Below, piece after piece: positions 35,966 through 49,751 of a DNA stretch of 64,000 nt. A program made the translations under genes and the position numbers. This DNA is from Gossypium raimondii (Eukaryota; Streptophyta; Magnoliopsida; Malvales; Malvaceae). Within the stretch, counting starts at the first letter, position 1, and each line of letters opens with the position of its first letter. The notes below the pieces were generated by a model, which did no database searches, had not been told where the DNA came from, and worked only from the letters and a program-made list of their open reading frames with translations. The stretch is taken from contig NC_068569.1 of the NCBI RefSeq assembly GCF_025698545.1, positions 15,004,001 to 15,068,000 on the forward strand. The letters run 5' to 3'.

Positions 35966-36967
35966 TAAACCATGAACATTATGTAAGAGAAGCAATTTTG
36001 GTTTGAATGGCAAGAGTACTTTTTCATTGCTTTGCATTACAAATAAATACAAGTGTTTAACTAGGTGTTTGATATAGAATACAACAGTGGTTTGAATCTT
36101 TCAAACTATTCAAAAAATAAACAAATCTAATCCTAACTTATTTGAATTAAAAACAAGAAACAAGCCATGTCAGCTAGGTGAGGAAGTTGACGTGGATTGA
36201 GTCAGTTGCTTAACACATTAAAACCCTAAACCTTAAACATTAAATCTTAAACCTTAAACCCTAAAATAAAATGATTTTTTGCCACTATTGCTTACCTTTT
36301 GCGACGTTTTTCTCATAAACACCGCTAATGCTTGAGTTTTTTACATTTTTTATATTGAATTATTATATCTTTCATATCAGTTTTAAATAAATAATTTTTG
36401 AAAATTTAAGTAATATTTAAAAGAATTAGATAAATTTTGAAATTTTATATAATTTTTATGCAAGAAAACAAAAACAAAACAAAAATTTTAAAATATGAAA
36501 AAAAGCTTTAGAAAAAAATTCTCTTTGTAACTATATATTCTTTCAATATTTTAGGAAATGTAAATAATTTTTCAATTTACTAATTAATTTTGTTTCTCTA
36601 TAGAAGCATGGGTTAGTAATTTTTTAATTTTAATATATATAAAGTTTATCTATTATCTCTTAAATAATTTAAACTATAATGATAATTTTAATATATTAAA
36701 ATTAATATTATCTCTTTACAATTATATAAGAAATTATTTAATATATAATTAAAATAATCAATCATATACCCAAAAATTTTAAAATTATTTTAAATAATAG
36801 TATTTTATTTTTTCATTTTTAACATATATTTTTCTATGTTTTTACTTTCAAATTTTTTCTACGTATCATTAATTTTTTCTGAAGATTTTAAATATTCAAT
36901 TAAAAATAAATTATATTTTAATTAATATAAAGAAACTAGTTAAATAATAAATAGATAGGAAGCAAAA

Positions 36968-37195
36968 AGGCGCCGTTTTTGTTTAAAATAAAATGTTTTT
37001 TACGACGTTTTTCTCATAAATGCCTCTACTGCTTGACCTTTTGCGGTGTTTTTCTCACAAACACCGCTACTGCTTGACCTTTTGGGGCGTTTTTCTAATA
37101 AACGCCGCTATAGCTCTAACCTTTTATAGTGTTTTCCTATTAGTGCCACTAATGTATAACTTTTACGGCGTTTTTGGTCCAAACGCCACTAAAAA
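36968..37195. repeat. Right subterminal repeats of the CACTA element
   Basis: At least six spaced units of (T)GCG(G/A)(C/T)GTTTTTCT...AAA(C/T)GCC(G/A)CTA run up to the right terminus. They mirror the left array, as expected for this superfamily. Confidence 0.85.
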
Positions 37196-37341
37196 CCTGT
37201 TTTGCTGTAGTGTTAGTAGAACATTTAAATGGTATGACCAAGTTAATTACCACATTAATATATTATCAAATTAATTAATAGTTAATGAATTTTATATTTG
37301 TTATTATCACATAAAAATTATTAATATATATTTTTTAATTT

Positions 37342-37762
37342 GGCATAATGATAAATTTAAGCCTTAACGTTTGCATTTTCTGTCAATTTGACCTTTTTTT
37401 TTTTTTGAGATAAAATTAGCATTTAACCTTTAGTATTGTTGGTGTGGCAACTCGCATAGTAGTCCATGTGCATATCATGCTAACATAATATCATTTGCTT
37501 TATATGTCACGTTAACAAAAATTTCAAAAATTATAAAAATCAAAAATCAAAATCGAAATTAAAAATATAAAAATATCATAAAAATTCAAAAAGAGAGCAT
37601 AGAGTACACATAGAATGTCATGTAGGTTGTCGTATTTAAAATTTAACATTTTAGTTAGTATTCTTATTAAAAAAAACATCATTTTGACTCTTTTCCAAAA
37701 AGAATAAGGGCCACATTGAGGAAAAAAAAGCGTATGTCAAGGGCTAAATTTGACATTATGCC
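37342..37762. mobile_element. MITE with 9-bp target duplication (MULE-type), 421 bp
   Basis: The left end GGCATAATGATAAATTTAAG pairs with the reverse complement of the right end, GGCATAATGTCAAATTTAGC, and inverted similarity continues inward (GTCAATTTGACC-like and GTCAAAATGATG-like arms). The exact 9-bp direct duplication TTTTAATTT flanks it (37333-37341 and 37763-37771), the size expected of Mutator-like elements. No coding capacity. Confidence 0.85.
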
Positions 37763-37771
37763 TTTTAATTT

Positions 37772-39827
37772 TTAGTACATAATAAATTATTTTTAATGTT
37801 AATTTAATAATATAATTAATAATAAATGAGATTCTTGTTAGTTGAAAATGATATTTAAAATAAATAATATTTAATAAATAAAAAGTTGGAGTCATAATTG
37901 ACGTAATGATACAATATTGAAATATATATATTTGTACTGTGTTTAATATGCAGACATATTGCAAAACCATATTTCTACTCTTCATATAAATAAATTAATT
38001 ATATGATGAATGTAATTAATATAATAATGTTATTTTTATAAATGTTTTAAAAATATTGTATATTATACAAAGTAAATTAAATAATTAATACCAAATCAAC
38101 AATAATTTCCTTTTAAATTAAACCTGTCACCAAACGAAATTGAAATTCTGTATTGTTTTACTTACCTTATTGATTTTTTCGATGGACCAACATGTTTTCT
38201 CATCAACTGCCATTGCAACTTGCAAGCCAATTGCTGTGTCATTGACTTCGACAGACAAAATGCATTTATCAAAGGCGACAGTCAAAGGTTCAATGCAGCA
38301 AAACATAAGAGGTCGTTTTTTTTCATGACCTGGGAATGTCGTTTTATACATTTCAAAACAGTGGATATCGATTCGGTTGTCGAAAGTTCAACGCGGTTAG
38401 GCAGACACCTGACCACTTTTAACTAGTTGTTCCTTTTGAAACTTGCAGATGAATATAATCCACACAGGTCTCCTCTCGCACTCGACAATAACAGTGTGAT
38501 AAAATGTAAAAAGAATTGCATCCCTTGAATTGGACGGTTGAAACTCAATAAAATTTATTAATTGTTCATATTTCTTGTTTACTAACTTACACGAAGGATC
38601 TCATCCACTTAAATTAATGGAGATTCCCTCGCCAGCTTAGTTGACTAAGACGTTTTATCTGTCTGATTATAATTTATCAGTGCACACAAACAGTTAATCA
38701 CGCTACCATCGAGCGTTCTACAGTTTCCGTAGCCCTGGGGGAATGGATAAAACATGCATTCAAATCATTAATTATTACTTCGTCTGGTTTAATTTTATAA
38801 GTTAATAAAAATCATAAAATTTTTAACAAAAAATTATTAAAAAGAAAGTAAAAAACGATTCAATTTATTTAGCCATCCAGTTTTAAATGTTTTGCTAGTC
38901 AATCAATTTAATCCATCTCGTTAAAATAATATTTCTACTCAACTAATTCAATCGATTTTTAATTTGAATGACGATCTAGTCCGATTTAGATGACATTGGT
39001 GGAAAAGGAAAAACAATGTTGTGCCACCAAAACGCTGTGGTTGTGATTAATTGACGTCAACATGTTGCAGCCAATTAGAGCATCTACGCGCATACAAACA
39101 TTTGAATTATTAAGCAACAATTATTTGTACGATCTTATCTTCACAGCCATTGCTTTGATTAGGAAATTTAAAAAAGGTTGCATATTCTGCATGCTAGTTG
39201 TCGATGAAAAGGTATACTAATAATAGAAATTAAATAAAATTGCGGGTGGGAAAATAACTGATAAAATTGACAATCACCCTCCACACTAATTGCAACCCCT
39301 CCAGTACCCAAATATAATTGCTATTTAGCTGGTTTATTAGTAGTCACTTTGCACGCCTTTAACACTCGATCCTTTTAATTTAATTTAATCAAACTCCCAA
39401 TGGATACGACATAAAACAGGTCATAATTTCATTTTGCTTGGAAGCAAATGTTGCAGTTGTTGGTAGTGGCAGCGTACATGATAATACTAATATAGTCCAT
39501 ACATTCCATGAATTCAACAATCGAAAGAATCCCATCCCCTCCCCTCCTGTAATATATACTATAAAAAAAATATTCATCCTAAAATAACTTTAAAATAAAC
39601 CTAAAAGCCTCCCTTTCCTTCATTAGCTTCTTCACCCCCAGCCCCACCCATCAAGTGCTCCATTGGACCGTTGCAAGTTGAAAAGCAAATGGTTGGGCAA
39701 ACTTCCGTTGATTTGACGGATGAGCTTTTAAGTCCTGCCCGGATCCCACGTCATAGTGGCCCACGCTCATGGGCCTACTGGGGTCACAAGGCCCAAATAT
39801 TGATGGGGCTTTCGTAAGTTTATAGCC
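37772..39827. other. Intergenic spacer, no recognised gene
   Basis: AT-rich DNA between the CACTA/MITE block and the second thaumatin-like gene. A minus-strand open frame at 38351-38127 (with LSVEVNDTAIGLQVAMAVD and a GT-like site after EKINK) has protein-like composition, but I recognise no family and there is no second exon. Nothing else was identified. The last bases probably include the 3' UTR of the thaumatin-like gene. Confidence 0.5.
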
Positions 39828-42255
39828 CTATATGGCCTCTAATATGGATGAAGTTAGTGAAATAGGCCATGACCACCAAAACGCCATAAACAATGTTATG
39901 CCGACGAACACGTGGGTGCACGTGGACGGTGATGCTGCATTTTCATTCAAGGCACCTTCGTAGACCATTGTGCTGTTTATAAGAGGTGACGTTGGCGTTG
40001 TTGTTGTTGTGGGTTCCCCGTTTTCCCCTTTTGATGATTTCTGGCTGCAAATTTACGTGCCAAAACAAAACGTTAGAAACATTGCAAATTAGAAGGAAAA
40101 AAAAAAAGAACTCTGGGTCAGAGTAAAATATATTGAAAAACCCTTGGAATTGAAGCATTTATTTTGAGTATTACAATAATAGAATATTGATGATAGGCGT
40201 GCACTGCTCAGTCTTGCTCTTGAGATTGGTATCAAAAAGCGATGCCTACAGGCTATAATAAATTAAAATGTAACGGTAATAATGCCTATCGGGAGATGAA
40301 GAGGGATTGATGCATTAAAATTCAGCTAGAACGCCTAAAATGTCCATTCCACGGCCACCCTACCTAGCAAATCAAGGAGGCAGCCATACAGCGACTCTTC
40401 ACTTTTTAAGGTTATTTTACCCATTTGACCCCCAAAAAAACAATATTTTCAAAAATAACTCTGATTAGAAAAAATTCACTCAAATAATTTGAAATAAACA
40501 GTAAAATTGAATTATGAGAAGTAGATGATCGACACCACTATTTTTTTCTATTAAAAAAATAACTTTTGTGGTTTTAGACACTAGATGGCCAGCATTTATG
40601 TATTTTTTTTCAAATTTTTTTGTGCTAACACATTAATGGTCGACACCTGATTAAATTTTTTTTAAGATGCATACTGGCCAACAAATAGCCAAAATCACCC
40701 AGCAAATGATATTAAGAATATTGCAACATAATCTCTCCTTGTTTTCTCATCTTTTTTATTTCTCATGTTTAATTATATATTTTATATCTTAAAACAATAT
40801 TGAGTTACCTATCATGTTTTTTAATTATTATTGCATCACTCATATCATTATTTAATATATTTTAAATTAATTTTAAATTTAATAATAATGTGAGTGATGC
40901 AATAATACTTAAAAATATGATAAATATTTTAATATTATTTTAAAATATAAAATATGTAATTAACTTTAGAAAATAAAAAAAATAAGAAAATAAAGAGGGA
41001 TTACATTACAATATTCTCAATCTCTTTTGTTGGGTAATTTTGGTCATTTGTTGGCTAGCACTACACCCTTAAAAATTATTTTTTAATTAGATAAAAAAAT
41101 ATCGACGATCAATATATCAGCATCCTAAATTTTTTTTTTAAAAAAATACATGATTGCGGGCTATCTAATTCTCATAACCCAATTTTACAGCCTACATGGA
41201 ACGCCAACTTTCACATTTATTATTTACTGCCATTGGGGATAGAACCTTTTTTTCATGATAAAAATTACCCTTTGACGTTAAACTTGCGAAAAAGTTGGAA
41301 AAGGTTGGTAAAGTCCACCAACAAAAAAGAAAAAAAAACAGTTTGGTAAAGTAAATTACCTGGTGTTAGGCGAAGGGCAGAAAGTAATCGTGTAATCAGC
41401 ATTGGCACATGTGAAAGTACTGGTTTTATCATCGTAGGCATAGCTGTAGGCGAGAGGGCAAGCTGTCTTAAAGATCTTCGAGTACGAAGAAGGCTTGCAG
41501 GTGTCTGGTGTTGCATACGCGCCGTTGCAACAGTACTGAGGCTGGCGGAAGGCCTCGCAAGCACTCTTGCAAGCGACGCCGTCTCCGCCGTCTGCGCTCA
41601 TCACCCTGAGATCTGAAGGACACGAGTCATTAAGATCCACCGCGCAGCCGGTGTAGGTACAATTCGGCCCTGTGCCACCCTGAGGAACTACTAACATAGG
41701 GACGTTATAACCATCCACCAAGCTCACATCGAAAAAATCGAGTCCGCCAGCGCCATCTAAAGTAAATTCAGCCAAAGTGGCAGGCGGAGTAGCGCCATTC
41801 CCCGAACATTCGAACTTGCCGGAGCCACAATCGCCGGTCAAACATGAAAATTTACCGGTGGAATCTTGGGAGCAATGGGTTCTACCCCAAAAACGACCAC
41901 CCCATGATGTCGGTGCGGCAATGGTCTTGGTTTCACCTCTTTGGAGAGTGAAACCTGTAGTGGGAAGCGGTGGAACACCTGCGTTTGTGAGAATTCCAGG
42001 CCATACAACATAGTCGCATTTGTTTACTACGGTAAAGGTTGTTGCTTGTACACCTGTTTACAATGCAGCGAAAAATCTAAATTTATAAGAAAAACCCAAA
42101 CTAGAATCCAAATCTCGATGTTTAACAATAGAATTGATTAAATATGTTTGAATGTTTCCCAAATCAGTACCTGATATGACCGAATGTGATAGAATAAGAA
42201 CAAAAATCGAAGCAATAAATGTAAGTTGGGCCATGAAGTTTGCAAGGAAAACCAT
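39828..42255 (-). CDS. Thaumatin-like protein with GPI-type tail encoded by a remote last exon, 3 exons, 331 aa
   Basis: Paralogue of the gene at 16527-18090. Exons: 42255-42171, 42053-41360, 40044-39828; phases close at 332 codons. Exon 1 encodes the signal peptide (MVFLANFMAQLTFIASIF...); a second ATG at 42234 is an alternative start. Exon 2 has the thaumatin domain (FTVVNKCDYVVWPG, signature GKFSCLTGDCG, FFDVSLVDGYNVPM, YCCNGAYATPDTCKP) and ends ITFCPSPNT. As in the paralogue, failure to splice gives an immediate stop (NTR*). The third exon, 1.3 kb away, starts in the right phase with SQKSSKGE, matching the paralogue's SQKSAS, then Thr-rich TTTTTPTS and a hydrophobic end VFVGITLFMAFWW, typical of a GPI signal. 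Anchoring is inferred; family roles are in defence and cell wall. Confidence 0.86.
40505..41190. mobile_element. ~690-bp foldback (hairpin) element inside intron 2 of the second thaumatin-like gene
   Basis: The sequence folds on a centre near 40865. Left arm motifs, for example GAGAAGTAGAT, CATACTGGCCAACAAATAGCC, ATTGCAACATAATCTCTCC and TTATTGCATCACTCA, recur in order in the reverse complement of the right arm (GAGAATTAGAT, TGCTAGCCAACAAATGACC, ATTGTAATGTAATCCCTC, TTATTGCATCACTCA). Arms are about 330 bp each and moderately diverged. No target duplication was read with confidence, so the class is left open (MITE-like). Confidence 0.8.
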
Positions 42256-42380
42256 TTATATAATGCGAAAGAAGAAGAAGAAGTTTTGGGGAAGGCCAAA
42301 ATCCAACACAACACTTCTTCTTCTTCTTGAGAAATGGTGGTCGGGAAAAGGTGAGATTATGCAATGGCGATACAGCATGG

Positions 42381-42390
42381 GTATTTATAA
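42381..42390 (-). promoter_or_regulatory. Candidate TATA box of the second thaumatin-like gene
   Basis: The minus strand reads TTATAAATAC, about 126 bp upstream of the first ATG, which gives a plausible 5' leader of about 95 nt. Confidence 0.5.
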
Positions 42391-42399
42391 AGGGAAATC

Positions 42400-45300
42400 G
42401 AGCTTGAGCTATGTACAAAAAAACCTAACGTCAGATACAGTCAGAAAGATGATGGGCGGGCCCAACTAGACGTTGCTATTTTGTCTACCTCACCGAGTTT
42501 TGAGATGAGCTGCAGTGCTCAGTCGAGAATTTATTTTCCTTCCTTCGGCTTTCTTTGCATGTAAAACAACTTCGATGATAAAAATACAAATACGAGGCTC
42601 CACTACAATGAAACCATAATAGTTTCCATTTGCTGAAATAATCTGCCGTGTAAAGTTACTAGTTAGAGACGTCATAATAGATATGACTAGAAATAGGGAG
42701 AATTAATCAGTATAACTTTTAAAATTTTAATTCGCTCAAATTTTACAAATTATTTTTATACTGTATTTCGAAGCCGGAAGAATGGTAAAACTTGTGAACA
42801 GGGAGAGCCAAATCATTGCCGAGGATGATGCAGAACACCAAGTCAAATGCGGCTGGCTACAGCCCTTACATCTTCACTTGCTCCGGTCCCTTAATTAGAC
42901 GGTTTAGAACTGTTTTGATATAAAATAAACAAGAAAATCAACGAGGGAAAATAGTTTATCATAGATTAGCTTTTTCTAGACCCATAAAGGTCGCAGCAAG
43001 TCTAAAACCAAGATTTTGAAATATTATCTTCATTTGTTTCGAATTTTGCAATATAATATATTTTAATAATTAAAACACTAATTTTCAATTTCCCAAAATT
43101 TGAACAAAGAAATTAAAAAAAATCAACCTAACTTGATTCTACAGGCATAATAAGGAGAGAGCAGACAAAAAAGTTCACTTAAAATTAATGAAAAATTAGT
43201 TCAAAATTTTATCATTTGAAACAATTTTTTATCTTTAAATTTTTGTTTAAAAGACGAACCCCACTGACCAATTTTTGGTTAAACTAATATTTGTATGAGT
43301 AGAACCCATTGGCCCCTCCAAGACAGAGTATGGCGTTGGTTGAGCAACTTCTATGTTAACTATGTTTACACCGTAAAGCAAAAAGAAGATAAAATAAAAT
43401 AAACCAACAATAGTCTGAACTCTGAAGTTAATAAGTACTAATGAGTCAATTTCTAATAATGAAGTGTCATGAACACAAATGGTATAACCTGAAAGCAACC
43501 ACTTTAAAGATATTTGCCCTCGAAAATATCTTAATACTAACTACCCCAATTAAAATATCTCAACGCTTAAATGCTGAAATTTCCCTCGGGAGTATTTCGT
43601 GCGCAGCCGTCGGCTTTAAACTTGAAACCACTAGACCAGGAGGTGTGTGGTTGAATTTTGCAGTTAGCAAGGTGGGCACGCCAGATACGGTCCAAATTCA
43701 TCACTTTTTATGTTATTGGGTGTTGCTCGTTTTCGCTTACAGCGGATTGCTTCTAATGCACACTCATTGCCCTAAGACCCTTCAAATTAAAAACTAAAAT
43801 TGAGATTTCTGAAAGCAATGTAATTAATTACAACCAACAAGATGCCCATTCATAGTGCATTTTTTAAACTTTTCTAATCATCTTACAAATTATTGTAACC
43901 GCAATGATCAAAATTAAAATTGTGATTAAAATGAAAACGCTAAAAAATTCAAGTGATCAACTGAACAATTTACCGAAAAGAAAATTACCCATTTACCTCA
44001 GTTGAAAGATATATATATATATATCTAAATCTTCTGTCAAAATTTCAGTGGAATCCAAATAAATTTAAAGCAGGCACTAAAATTGTTTAAAGCACATTTT
44101 AAGCTATCAACATGTCTGCATTGGCGCATTCTTTTAGCCTCTGAAATAAAAGAATTCATTTACCTTGATTTTCAGTGAGGCCAATCGTTTAACCGTCGAA
44201 GTTTGTCTCCCCTAACCCAGAAAAATCCCAACCACAAACAAAGGCGCCAACGTGCTAATAACATACTAAAATTTACATGATTGTGTTACATTTTTTTTTA
44301 ATTAATATTTAGGAAATATTCACTGAATCACTCAGTTTTTATTTATGAAATTTGGTTATGACTACAAGACAAATGAACGGGTCTAAATTAAATGACAGTG
44401 ATTTGTCGAGAGAGGTAGAATCCAAATGCTACTCCTCTTGGTATTTGGTAGAAAATTGAACTGAATATTAGCGGTAATGATTAGGCTACTGACGTTTAAA
44501 CAAACATATTACACCGTAATTAAGTTGTACAATATTAAATTGTAACTATTGGTTTCTCATTCATATTTTGGAACACAAATTAAATATTGAAATATAATTT
44601 TTTTCGTAATATTTAATTTATTGAATCAACAAGTTGGAATATTGAAATATATGTTTGTTGAGAGAATTTTACGTAGATATTATTTTCACCCGAATGAAAT
44701 TGTGCTCAAATAATATAGCTATACGATTATACTTGATATCATAATATATACAGTCAATCAACTTAATAATAACATAATATTAATTTAACTTTATTTTTAA
44801 TGATGTGATACTCTTTTTATTAATGTCAAAAGTATTCAACAACTGGCTTATGGATAAAATGTATCGATAAGCAACGACAGCGACATTAACGACATGTTTT
44901 TTTATCACCACAGGCCACAGCAAGATCAGTGAATACAAATCTATCACGGCTGGGCTATAAAATTAGATTCACATTCTAGAAAAACGTCAATACTTCGTCG
45001 GTGTTTGGGGAAAAAGAGAGGAAAGAAATTGCTAGTTTTAACTTATAATGCATAGATACGATAGGTTTTTTATGATGCGAATCGTTGAACTATAATATGA
45101 ATAGGGATTGGGCAAATGATGTTGAAATAATGGCGTGAAAATTCAAAGAAGAATTCCAAGAGTAGAAGCATGAAAAAGGTGTATATCATTGGTGTCTTGT
45201 TTTTCTGTATGAATGATTTGAAAAGAGAAGGAAAAGTAGGGTTTTTGTTTTTGTAAATGTGAAACATTGAATTTTTTAGACTTGGCAAGAACAAAATGCA

Positions 45301-46363
45301 GAAGGCCCCGACATTTAATGGGATGGTTTTTTTTGTTGATGTTGTTGTCATATTATATGATTTGAGAAGATGAGAAGCACTGAAAAAGAGATGACATCAT
45401 GCTATTCGTAATATTCCAACAATGGGAGGTGGTGATAAGAATAAAAAGAGAATCAAATGAAATCAGCTGATGCAATAAGGTTGGCCTGTGGTGAGAAAAA
45501 TAATAACACCAATTATTGATGAGGTTATCAAGATTAGTTAATTTAAGAAGCAAGCATTTGTTGGTTACTAATAGGAAAAATGTGTTGTTGTCTCTCATTG
45601 CCGTCTATTGGCAATACACTTTCCATTAGTCAAGTGATGTACTACATTCGGAAAATTTGATTAGATTATTTGTTACAGATATTGGTGATTTGCACTAACA
45701 AACAAGAGGACAACCCCAGACTACTCCAAAGAAATAAAAAAGAACGTAAGCCCATTTGACTCTCTGTGTATTGTGTACCCTTTCCTCACATGTTAGGCTT
45801 TTACCCATTTAATGACTTTAGATGAGGTATTGAATCATTGGGCTTGACGGGTCCAAATATAGTAGTTTTAGAGCCAGGCCCAATAAATACTTTAAAAGTT
45901 GGAATTTTCTGCTCTTTTTGGCTAAGAAGGTGTTTTTGTAATGTATTTTTTGTCCCAATAGCACTTTTAAAAAGCTCAAAAACATCTTGTTTAGCAATGC
46001 TTTTATTTCAAAAGTATTTTTTTTGTTCCAAAAATACTTCTAAGAAGTAATGTTAAACTGACTATTAAAATGATAATTTCAATATACTCACTTTAATGTA
46101 TCAATTCGGAGATCAAATTACGTGGAAAAAACAAATGTTAAAATTGTAAAAGGACAAAAACAATAATTAGACCAAAAGAAAAAAGAAGAAGGATATTACA
46201 GGATACGAACTTATCTCCTTCAAATTTGCACTATACAACCTGTTCTGAGGCAAGAATTTATGAGTTGAGTTGATAATTCAACTTCTACAGCATCAAACAA
46301 GTTCAAAAAGAGATGGTGCAGAGAGAAGCAAGGAAATGACTGAATGGCAAAATCCCACCTAGA
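42400..46363. other. Intergenic spacer, no gene seen
   Basis: Mostly AT-rich DNA with a few moderately GC segments. Open frames (such as 43441-43797 plus and 45351-45070 minus) lack any family pattern. Around 45890-46040 a run with 'AGCACTTTTAAAAAG / AAAAGTATTTTT' resembles a common dispersed plant repeat, but no ends could be set. A TATATATATATA microsatellite lies near 44010-44023. Confidence 0.5.
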
Positions 46364-48634
<2,271 letters not shown>

Positions 48635-49751
48635 TGTTTACACGCACAGAAAAAAAGAGAAGACTGAATTGAGGCCTTCAAGTGGAGGAAGAACTTAAGT
48701 CAAGTAGAACCAAATTGAAAAAGGAAATAAAAAAGACAAAAAAAAAAGTATGGGAAAGGATTACAGATTGGTTGGATGAGAGAGGAGGACAAATTCAGTG
48801 GCAGTTTAGTATCTATGGTTGGAAAGTATTCTCGGTTTAGATTCTTGGGAGATGCATTTGTGGTGTAAGTGGCCTTCATTGCCAATGGGAAACTCCTAAA
48901 GATGTTGATTCCATTTGGGAACCACTCAATTTTATGAAGCCCATTAGCTTTCAGGTTAGATATTTAAGTCCTGGGTGAATTTGCTGTCTTAGAGCCTGTG
49001 AAGGAAGGCCTAAACCCAATAAAACCAATTGAATATTTTATGGGTTGTAATTAAAACCCCAAACCAGAAAGACTATAATGTAAATTATTTTATCCTTTTT
49101 ATGCCCCTTTCTTGACTAATATAGCTAGGCTTACCCATTAACCAAAATTAAGTTTAGGTCACCTATGGTTCACTTGTTTAACTTCTAAAACCACCGGCTA
49201 ATGTTGTTTTATCATGTAAAATTTTAAAATTTTGAGGTTTTTTTATATTATTTTTTATCCATTCATCTCATTGTCATACATAAAACTTCTTTTCCTCATT
49301 TATTTTTTAGGAATTCATTTTCTATTATAAATTGAATAAATGTAAAGGAAAAAAGAATTGCACTTGAGTTATATGGCTAGGCTTACCCATTAACCATTAC
49401 AAAGTTTAGGTCACCTATGATTCACTTGTTTAACTTCTAAATCCACCAACTAATACCGTTTTATCATGTTAAATTTTACAACTGAAATGATAACATATTA
49501 ACAAGGATAGAGTGAATTTTAATTTAAACCAGTAAAGATATGCATAACAATTCAAATTTCAAAAGTAAGACACCTTTTTCCATCATTCTCTCACTTCATC
49601 CCTATATCACTCGAGTGTTTGAATCCATGTATCCCATTGCTTGATGGAATTGCTGCCAAAAAAAGCGCATCAAACCCAAACTAGAAATCTTCTTCTTTAT
49701 CCAATCTAGCCTAGGGTTGCTTTGTTTGTGATCAGCTATAACCTCCAAGCA
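48635..49751. promoter_or_regulatory. Shared upstream region of divergent FNR and SKU5-similar genes
   Basis: A 1.1-kb spacer between the start codons of two oppositely transcribed genes must hold both promoters. No core element could be assigned with certainty. It contains a two-copy direct repeat (49121-49220 and 49372-49480). Confidence 0.5.
49121..49480. repeat. ~100-bp direct duplication, 252-bp spacing
   Basis: Both copies read GGCTAGGCTTACCCATTAACC-type sequence, then AAGTTTAGGTCACCTATG(G/A)TTCAC, TTGTTTAACTTCTAAA(A/T)CCACC and GTTTTATCATGT(A/T)AAATTTTA. Copies start near 49121 and 49372. Several substitutions and small indels separate them. Confidence 0.85.

Larger units (their letters stand above)
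25920..37212. mobile_element. CACTA (En/Spm) DNA transposon, 11.3 kb including nested insertions
   Basis: The left terminus CACTACAACATATTTTTAGC (25920) pairs with the right terminus, whose reverse complement reads CACTACAGCAAAACAGGTTT (37212). It is flanked by the 3-bp target duplication TTA (25917-25919 and 37213-37215), the size expected for CACTA elements. Subterminal arrays of AGCGGCGTTTTT/AAACGCCGCTA-type units occur at 25935-26088 on the left and at 35050-35250, 36285-36335 and 36968-37195 on the right; in this superfamily such arrays bind transposase. The interior holds a transposase relic (minus strand, 32480-32990), a captured bZIP fragment, degenerate telomere-like tracts and nested retroelements. 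No intact transposase frame is visible, so it is non-autonomous at present. Confidence 0.92.

Noticed and set aside
25920-37212. CRISPR-like or regulatory array interpretation of the GCGGCG/AAACGCC repeats
   Set aside because: Repeat layout, CACTA termini and the TTA duplication fit CACTA subterminal repeats; nothing prokaryotic is present.
41265-41564. Minus-strand 99-residue frame at the end of the thaumatin domain exon
   Set aside because: It is another frame of the thaumatin exon; the in-frame domain reading is unambiguous.
45070-45351. Hydrophobic minus-strand frame as a small secreted peptide precursor
   Set aside because: It contains a hydrophobic run, but the C-terminus matches no peptide-hormone motif I know and the context is spacer DNA.
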